Source of the DNA: Bugulina stolonifera | Lineage: Eukaryota; Bryozoa; Gymnolaemata; Cheilostomatida; Bugulidae | NCBI GenBank assembly: GCA_935421135.1 | Contig: OW285189.1 | Coordinates: 16,389,072-16,453,071 of the forward strand | DNA: 64,000 nucleotides | Reading direction: 5' to 3' | Part shown: one piece after another, positions 63,781 to 64,000 of the stretch | Layout of the letters: the number at the start of each line of letters is the position of its first letter | How positions within the stretch are numbered: the stretch's first letter is position 1 | Made by a program: the position numbers and the translations under genes | The notes under the pieces: generated by a model | Told to the model about the DNA's origin: nothing | Seen by the model: the letters and a program-made list of their open reading frames with translations, nothing else | Databases searched by the model: none

Positions 63781-64000
63781 CTATAAGCTGAAGCACGCTC
63801 CCATTTATACTAAAAACATTACCAGGGGTCTCTCCTTGTTTTAAATTTTAGTACAAGTGTCACATACAGTAGCCCATGGTCAAAGGTTGAACTTTGATCA
63901 TTAAGCCTTTTTTAAAGAGAATCGAAGAGGTAGGTATCAGTTCTCAAACATATTTTTTACACAATATAAGACATAGGAAATGAAAGCCTGTATGAGAGCT

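Overview
The window is nuclear DNA from an animal, most likely a marine invertebrate. It is AT-rich, its genes are split by GT-AG introns of roughly 100 to 870 bp, it carries TATA boxes, AATAAA signals and many small inverted-repeat DNA transposons, and its proteins are of metazoan type. I cannot name the species; a sponge or another early-branching animal is possible but unproven. All multi-exon models were assembled by hand from splice signals, reading phase and comparison between paralogues.

Layout. (1) 1-860: a minus-strand gene whose central helix region resembles the N-terminal domain of Cry delta-endotoxins (weak call). (2) 2.9-11.6 kb: three small secreted basic peptides, two of them Gly/Tyr/Ser-rich. 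At least two, probably all three, share one architecture: TATA box, non-coding exon 1, a single coding exon and a spliced 3' UTR. A 12-bp minisatellite lies between them. (3) 13.5-18.6 kb: a complete ten-exon minus-strand gene for a 12-helix monocarboxylate-transporter-like (SLC16/MFS) protein of about 582 residues. (4) 21.9-55.9 kb: the main feature, eight head-to-tail plus-strand copies of a five-exon gene for a secreted protein of about 205-215 residues with six conserved cysteines. Intron phases (1,2,1,2) are identical in every copy. Copies 1, 2, 3, 4, 6 and 7 are open. Copy 5 has an in-frame TAG in exon 2. Copy 8 has a one-base frameshift in exon 2 and no recognisable last exon. An orphan exon-like piece lies between copies 7 and 8. 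I do not recognise this family. (5) 57.5-61.6 kb: a possible GC-richer promoter and a three-exon gene for a 76-residue protein with two membrane segments.

Mobile DNA and repeats. A TTAA-flanked foldback element sits in intron 4 of copy 1 and a TA-flanked MITE in intron 4 of copy 5. Further items are a 524-bp TA-flanked MITE, a 262-bp near-perfect hairpin, a Tc1/mariner remnant with outward-facing transposase tails, a likely LTR remnant, a possible hAT terminus, a SINE-like family and many minisatellites.

How it fits together. The secreted peptides and the tandem family point to extracellular, perhaps matrix, adhesive, defence or recognition, roles, and the array shows birth-and-death evolution with fresh decay at its downstream end. 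That functional reading is inference.
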